A DNA stretch of 45,031 nt from an uncultured bacterium. GTDB taxonomy: Bacteria > Bacillota > Clostridia > Lachnospirales > Lachnospiraceae. Location: positions 1 to 45,031 of the forward strand of contig CAMXIF010000026.1 of the NCBI GenBank assembly GCA_947243845.1, in the 5' to 3' direction. Of the stretch, positions 41,491 to 45,031 are shown piece by piece. Every line of letters starts with the position of its first letter. Within the stretch, counting starts at the first letter, position 1. Both the position numbers and the translations under genes were made by a program. Under the pieces are notes generated by a model. That model searched no databases and was not told where the DNA came from. It was given only the letters and a program-made list of their open reading frames with translations.

Positions 41491-42141
41491 TTACGCTACA
41501 TATAGGTACATAAAGATAAAATGACAAATACTCCCGCCCATCACGAACAGATGGAAAATCTCATGGGAACCGAAATTCTTATGTCTGGAATTAAAGATTG
41601 GCAGTTTGAGCGCATAAATGACACCGCCTGCGGTATAGATGATTCCGCCTGCCAGCAGCCATAAAAAGGCACTCTTGGGAAGCGTATTCCATAGAGTTCC
41701 AAATACGCCGAGACATACCCAGCCCATGGCGATGTAAATGATGGAAGAAAACCATTTCGGGCAGGTGATCCAGCAGGCTTTGATAAGCATGCCCAAAATG
41801 GCGATGCCCCATACTACAGCAAGCAGTGTGTAGCCCAGGTTTCCGCCCAGAACAATCAGGCAGACAGGGGTATAGGAACCTGCGATTAGGACAAAGATCA
41901 TCATATGATCCAGTTTCCGAAATATTTTTAAAATCTGATCTTTTACGGTGATGCTGTGATAAACAGCGCTTGCGCCGTAGAGAGCCACCATACTGCCGAT
42001 AAAAACAGCCATTGCGATAAATGCGGTATGGTTAGATGTGGTTGCAACCTTGACCATCAGCGGTGTGGCTGCAAAGACAGCCATCATCATTCCAATAAAA
42101 TGGGTAATCGCACTTCCGGGTTCACGAATTGTAATCTGCAT
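41491..42141 (-). CDS. Hemolysin III-family (PAQR-like) membrane protein
   Basis: The 216-residue protein has seven predicted membrane segments. ATG 42141 has AAAGGAAGGGATTTT before it; an upstream ATG at 42168 lacks a site. The YqfA/HlyIII signatures are EPGSAITHFIGMMMAV at the start, ASAVYHSI and FRKLDHMMIFVLIAGSYTPVCL in the middle, and GSHEIFHLFVMGGSICHFIFMYLY at the end, which together supply the conserved Ser, Asp and His residues of the putative metal-dependent hydrolase site. The cellular role of this family is poorly known despite the name. Confidence 0.92.
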   Translation of the reverse strand: MQITIREPGSAITHFIGMMMAVFAATPLMVKVATTSNHTAFIAMAVFIGSMVALYGASAVYHSITVKDQILKIFRKLDHMMIFVLIAGSYTPVCLIVLGGNLGYTLLAVVWGIAILGMLIKACWITCPKWFSSIIYIAMGWVCLGVFGTLWNTLPKSAFLWLLAGGIIYTAGGVIYALKLPIFNSRHKNFGSHEIFHLFVMGGSICHFIFMYLYVA

Positions 42142-42252
42142 AAAATCCCTTCCTTTCTTACTCCTCATAACATAAGATGTTTCAATAACTAAGGTTTGCC
42201 AGCAAATAATGCAAATGTGACAACATGTAGTTTTGAAAACTATGTTAAATAT

Positions 42253-42281
42253 ACTATGATACTACTACTTAAGGTATGCAA
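42253..42281 (-). promoter_or_regulatory. Promoter of the hemolysin III-like gene
   Basis: On the minus strand TTGCAT (42281-42276), a 17-base spacer and CATAGT (42258-42253), about 110 bases before the ATG at 42141. Confidence 0.4.
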
Positions 42282-42359
42282 AGTCAATGGATTTATGCAA
42301 AAGAATTATAAAATGTTTATTTAAAAGTGATATCAACAGATTGGATATGAGAAAATGGG

Positions 42360-42626
42360 TCAGTCTTCCTCGATCACCTGGATTTCAAGATAATCAAAGT
42401 CGATTTCATCGATGAAATTATCCTGTGTGAAACGGGTTTTGCTGTGCCGCTTAAAGTCAGAGACTGTGGATTCCAGCCAGATGGGCTTGCTCAGATCGAA
42501 CTGCAGGCAGATTTCTTCCAGGGCACGGAATATCTTGTGGGTGCGTGTATCGTCCCGGTCATCTTCGATGACGATATCCTTTAACATGCGGTTGTCTTTA
42601 AATTCTCTGGCCCATAAACGAAACAT
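42360..42626 (-). CDS. Small conserved protein of unknown function
   Basis: The 88-residue acidic soluble protein has AGAAGGGGAAAATCC before its ATG. Segments such as MFRLWAREFKDNRMLKD, THKIFRALEEICLQFDLSKP and FKRHSKTRFTQDNFIDEIDF look well folded and resemble a small protein I believe is common in Clostridia, with no assigned role. It has its own promoter at 42661-42689 and no operon partner. Confidence 0.75.
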   Translation of the reverse strand: MFRLWAREFKDNRMLKDIVIEDDRDDTRTHKIFRALEEICLQFDLSKPIWLESTVSDFKRHSKTRFTQDNFIDEIDFDYLEIQVIEED

Positions 42627-42660
42627 GGATTTTCCCCTTCTGCCTGTTGTTATATCAATT

Positions 42661-42689
42661 ACTATACAAACCTACGGGTCAAATGTAAA
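42661..42689 (-). promoter_or_regulatory. Promoter of the 88-residue protein gene
   Basis: On the minus strand TTTACA (42689-42684), a 17-base spacer and TATAGT (42666-42661), 35 bases before the ATG. Confidence 0.6.
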
Positions 42690-42712
42690 CACTTTTTCTT
42701 TTCGGGATTCAA

Positions 42713-42721
42713 TGTTATACT
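42713..42721 (+). promoter_or_regulatory. Extended -10 promoter upstream of the large membrane protein gene
   Basis: TGT followed by TATACT (42716-42721); the -35 region is T-rich and weak. It lies 146 bases before the ATG at 42867 and is divergent from the promoter at 42661-42689. Confidence 0.4.
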
Positions 42722-42866
42722 GAGTAGAGTATCGAAACCAGGTATATCAAGTGCGGGTGATACAGATATAGATATGCCGGACGCAGGCTGCCCGGATGGC
42801 ACGGTGCAGACTGTGTTCAGATCAATATAGGATATTAATATGGGATATTAAGGGAACGAATATAGT

Positions 42867-44771
42867 ATGGAACAAAGACTTTCTGGGATGACTGCGCGGA
42901 AAAAGAAAATAATAAGTGGAATATCTTTCCTGCTTGCTGTCATAAATATATCTTTAGTGGTAAACATGAGCAGGGTTTTTTATGAAATGATGATAACGTT
43001 TTCAATCCCTGGGATTAACGCTTCTCCTGTCGTGCCGGTTATCATTCTGGCTGTAGTCTGGCTGGCCGGGGCATTTCTTTTGTACAGGCTGATTCACGGA
43101 CTGCTTTGCCAGGAAGATAAAAGGCTTGTGCGCCATGCCATGTTTTGGGGAGCGCTGCTGGCAGCTTCTTATGTGATGGGGGTACGTCTGGGAACGGGTG
43201 AGACGATATTCGGCGGTGCAGCGAGCGTTCTGAAATCGTTTGCGGCGGCGGTTTGTCTGTCTGTGGCGGCGGCTTCCTGCATTGCGCCGCTTCTGCATGA
43301 TCAGAGACCGTCTGTGGGAAAGGTGCCAGACGCTGCCGGTAAACGGTATCCGGTCTGGCAGGCGGGGGTGTTTTATGGAGTGGTTATTCTGTTGTGCTGG
43401 CTGCCGGTATTTTTGGCCTATTATCCCTCTGTTTTTGCATACGATGCGGAAGGGCAGCTTTATCAGGTGATTGCCGGGGATTACAGCACACATCATCCGC
43501 TTCTGCATACTTTATTTTTGGGAGCCTTTTTCCGGCTGGGCGAAGCGCTTGGATCCTACTCCGCAGGCATGGCAGTTCATTCGGTAGTGCAGATGTTTTT
43601 GATGGCTTGTGCGTTTGCTTTCGTGCTGTCATATTTGTATAAGAAAGAAATACCGCGGTGGCAGCGTTTCCTGCTGCTGGCTTTTTATGCACTGTTTCCG
43701 ACAAATTCGGTTCTGGCGCTCAGCACTACCAAAGATGTGCTTTTTTCCGCACTTGTATTGCTTTATACGATTGTGCTCTATGAAATGATATGTGATAAGA
43801 AAATGCGTATTAATGCCAAAGAGGTAGGAGCCTATATGGTTCTTTCCGTGCTTTTACTGTTGTTTCGCAACAATGCAGTATATGCGTTTCTGGTCAGTAT
43901 ACCGATGGTATATGCCGGGTGCCGGAAATGGTGTGGCACAGAGGAGAACCGGCAGAAAACGGGCGGTGTGCGGGGATATCTGCTGCTGTCTGTGGCCGCG
44001 CTGATTTTCTTTGCTGTTTGCAGTATGGGGCTGCGGACGGCCGTACATGCTCATAGCGGCAGCCCAAGGGAGATGCTCAGCGTACCGCTGCAGCAGATGG
44101 CCCGTACGAGGGTGAAGGAAGAACAGCAGATAGAACCGGAACTCAGGCAGGAATTGGATAAATATATACCTGCGGAATGGGTTTTTGCGGCGTATGACCC
44201 GCATCTGGCGGATCCGGTCAAGAATCGGGCGGTGATCCATGACGATCCAGCAGGCCTGATCAAAACCTGGATACGATTGGGGATAAAATATCCGGCGATC
44301 TATGTGGATGCATTTCTGGATAACTGTGTGGGATACTGGTATCTGGAAGACATATCCCACGCACAGATATATGGAATTGGGACAGAGAGTGGGTTTGGCT
44401 ATCTTTCCACGGATACACGTATTATGCCGGCAGGCTGCGAGATTGTACCCTACAGTTATCTGCCGGGTCTTCGCCGGCTGATGGAAAAGATTGTGTCAGA
44501 TAATGCTTATCAGAGGATACCAGTGCTGCGGATAGTCTTTGCGCCGGCGTTTTACTGGTGGATGCTGTGCATGTATATGGCGGTGGCCTTATACCACAAA
44601 AAATACATAATGATACTGCCGGCGGCTTTTTTAGTGGCATATTATCTGACGCTCTTATTGTCGCCCACGGTGCTGATACGCTATATGTACCCCTTTGTGG
44701 TGACCGTACCCGCAATATATTGCTGCCAGTACCATGATCTGCCTAAAAATGGCAGTGAAAATATACAATAA
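42867..44771 (+). CDS. Large multi-span membrane protein, DUF6020-like
   Basis: The 634-residue protein has about twelve to thirteen hydrophobic segments. A cluster near residues 188-220 reads WLPVFLAYYPSVFAYDAEGQ, DYSTHHPLLHTLFLGAFFRLG, followed by FPTNSVLALSTTKDVLFSALVLL. That is the pattern of DUF6020-type proteins, which resemble GT-C membrane glycosyltransferases (acidic residue in the first outside loop, HHP motif). A long outside loop with KEEQQIEPELRQELDKYIP occurs near 415-440. No donor or acceptor can be named. It stands alone, with an upstream leader of about 140 bases that contains no obvious gene. The family name is from memory and moderately sure. Confidence 0.72.
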   Translation: MEQRLSGMTARKKKIISGISFLLAVINISLVVNMSRVFYEMMITFSIPGINASPVVPVIILAVVWLAGAFLLYRLIHGLLCQEDKRLVRHAMFWGALLAASYVMGVRLGTGETIFGGAASVLKSFAAAVCLSVAAASCIAPLLHDQRPSVGKVPDAAGKRYPVWQAGVFYGVVILLCWLPVFLAYYPSVFAYDAEGQLYQVIAGDYSTHHPLLHTLFLGAFFRLGEALGSYSAGMAVHSVVQMFLMACAFAFVLSYLYKKEIPRWQRFLLLAFYALFPTNSVLALSTTKDVLFSALVLLYTIVLYEMICDKKMRINAKEVGAYMVLSVLLLLFRNNAVYAFLVSIPMVYAGCRKWCGTEENRQKTGGVRGYLLLSVAALIFFAVCSMGLRTAVHAHSGSPREMLSVPLQQMARTRVKEEQQIEPELRQELDKYIPAEWVFAAYDPHLADPVKNRAVIHDDPAGLIKTWIRLGIKYPAIYVDAFLDNCVGYWYLEDISHAQIYGIGTESGFGYLSTDTRIMPAGCEIVPYSYLPGLRRLMEKIVSDNAYQRIPVLRIVFAPAFYWWMLCMYMAVALYHKKYIMILPAAFLVAYYLTLLLSPTVLIRYMYPFVVTVPAIYCCQYHDLPKNGSENIQ

Positions 44772-44794
44772 AAGATAAAAAATTATAAAATTTT

Positions 44795-44816
44795 TGTGAA
44801 ATTTCAACATTTCACA
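44795..44816. promoter_or_regulatory. Perfect inverted repeat next to a promoter (possible operator)
   Basis: TGTGAAAT (44795-44802) and ATTTCACA (44809-44816) form a perfect 8-bp palindrome with a 6-base spacer, ending 12 bases before the -10 box at 44829. The form and position fit a repressor or activator site. Confidence 0.55.
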
Positions 44817-44825
44817 GAAAGATTA

Positions 44826-44834
44826 TGTTATAAT
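44826..44834 (+). promoter_or_regulatory. Extended -10 promoter at the right edge
   Basis: TGT followed by TATAAT (44829-44834), with no good -35. The transcript would start near 44841, just before the repeat array at 44857. Confidence 0.5.
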
Positions 44835-44856
44835 GTCCACGAAAGCAATGAGCAGT

Positions 44857-45031
44857 GCGCAGACGCAAGATGAAAAAAGGCAGCAGGCTGAGAGTTTTTT
44901 CAGGTTGCGGATGCATAGGGCGAAGCCCGTGAACGAGTGAAACCGAAGGTTTAACGAGTTGCACTGCGAAGGAAAGGCGCAGACGCAAGATGAAAAAAGG
45001 CAGCAGGCTGAGAGTTTTTTCAGGTTGCGGA
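44857..45031. repeat. Direct repeats with 120-bp period, running off the window
   Basis: A 55-base sequence at 44857-44911 recurs exactly at 44977-45031, where the window ends. The 65-base spacer contains the GAA-loop hairpins GGGCGAAGCCC (44918-44928) and AAACCGAAGGTTT (44940-44952). No reading frame stays open across it. The array may continue beyond the window. Confidence 0.85.

Noticed and set aside
42722..42866. tRNA-like or structured RNA in the leader of the large membrane protein gene
   Set aside because: Some GC-rich pairing is possible, but no tRNA arms, CCA end or terminator could be built.
1..45031. CRISPR array or complete insertion sequence
   Set aside because: No regularly spaced short repeats with unique spacers, and no transposase with flanking inverted repeats, were seen; the Rpn-family gene at 35449 has no visible terminal repeats.

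Overview
The window looks like a chromosomal segment of a gut-associated Lachnospiraceae (Clostridia) species. The evidence is the style of the proteins, strong AGGAGG-type ribosome sites, sigma-70-like promoters, a bile salt hydrolase, several alpha-glucosidases and three MATE exporters. The genus cannot be fixed from the sequence alone. No rRNA, tRNA, CRISPR array or complete insertion sequence was seen.

Region 1-2016 is an eroded accessory stretch. It holds an AraC-type regulator fragment whose natural start seems to have mutated, a small barrel protein, a shortened DUF3795-like gene, and a decayed MobA/MobL relaxase start at 1799-1909 that marks a lost mobilizable element. Region 2017-4827 has an acyltransferase-like protein and RecQ helicase.

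Region 4924-9051 is an AT-rich defence cassette with its own promoter: a C5-cytosine methyltransferase, a McrB-like AAA+ protein and a McrC-like nuclease, resembling LlaJI/BsuMI-type restriction-modification. A truncated mutT (Nudix) gene sits immediately behind it. Region 9301-15445 carries bile salt hydrolase, a hydrolase-GNAT fusion, a MATE exporter, a serine/threonine symporter, a membrane-anchored zinc-ribbon protein and a small helical protein.

Region 15514-25677 is a carbohydrate block. Two GH13 alpha-glucosidases and an AraC regulator lie on the minus strand, divergent from a GH31 glucosidase and a LacI regulator. It is followed by an amino-acid ABC transporter whose binding protein has its two halves in reversed order, apparently a natural circular permutation. 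This is the most unusual feature of the window.

Region 25823-29089 has a MotA/TolQ-like membrane protein paired with a membrane-tethered LuxR-type regulator, a broken NERD gene and a MATE exporter. Region 29231-35167 has apt with a purine permease, a flavodiiron protein, a MATE exporter and a DUF4422 glycosyltransferase. Region 35178-38854 has an Rpn-family nuclease behind a perfect consensus promoter, two small proteins sharing an unusual N-terminus, and a gene split by a nonsense codon. Region 38880-45031 has a UDP-sugar pyrophosphorylase, galE, a hemolysin III-like protein, a small conserved protein and a large membrane protein (DUF6020-like). It ends in a 120-bp-period repeat that runs off the window edge.
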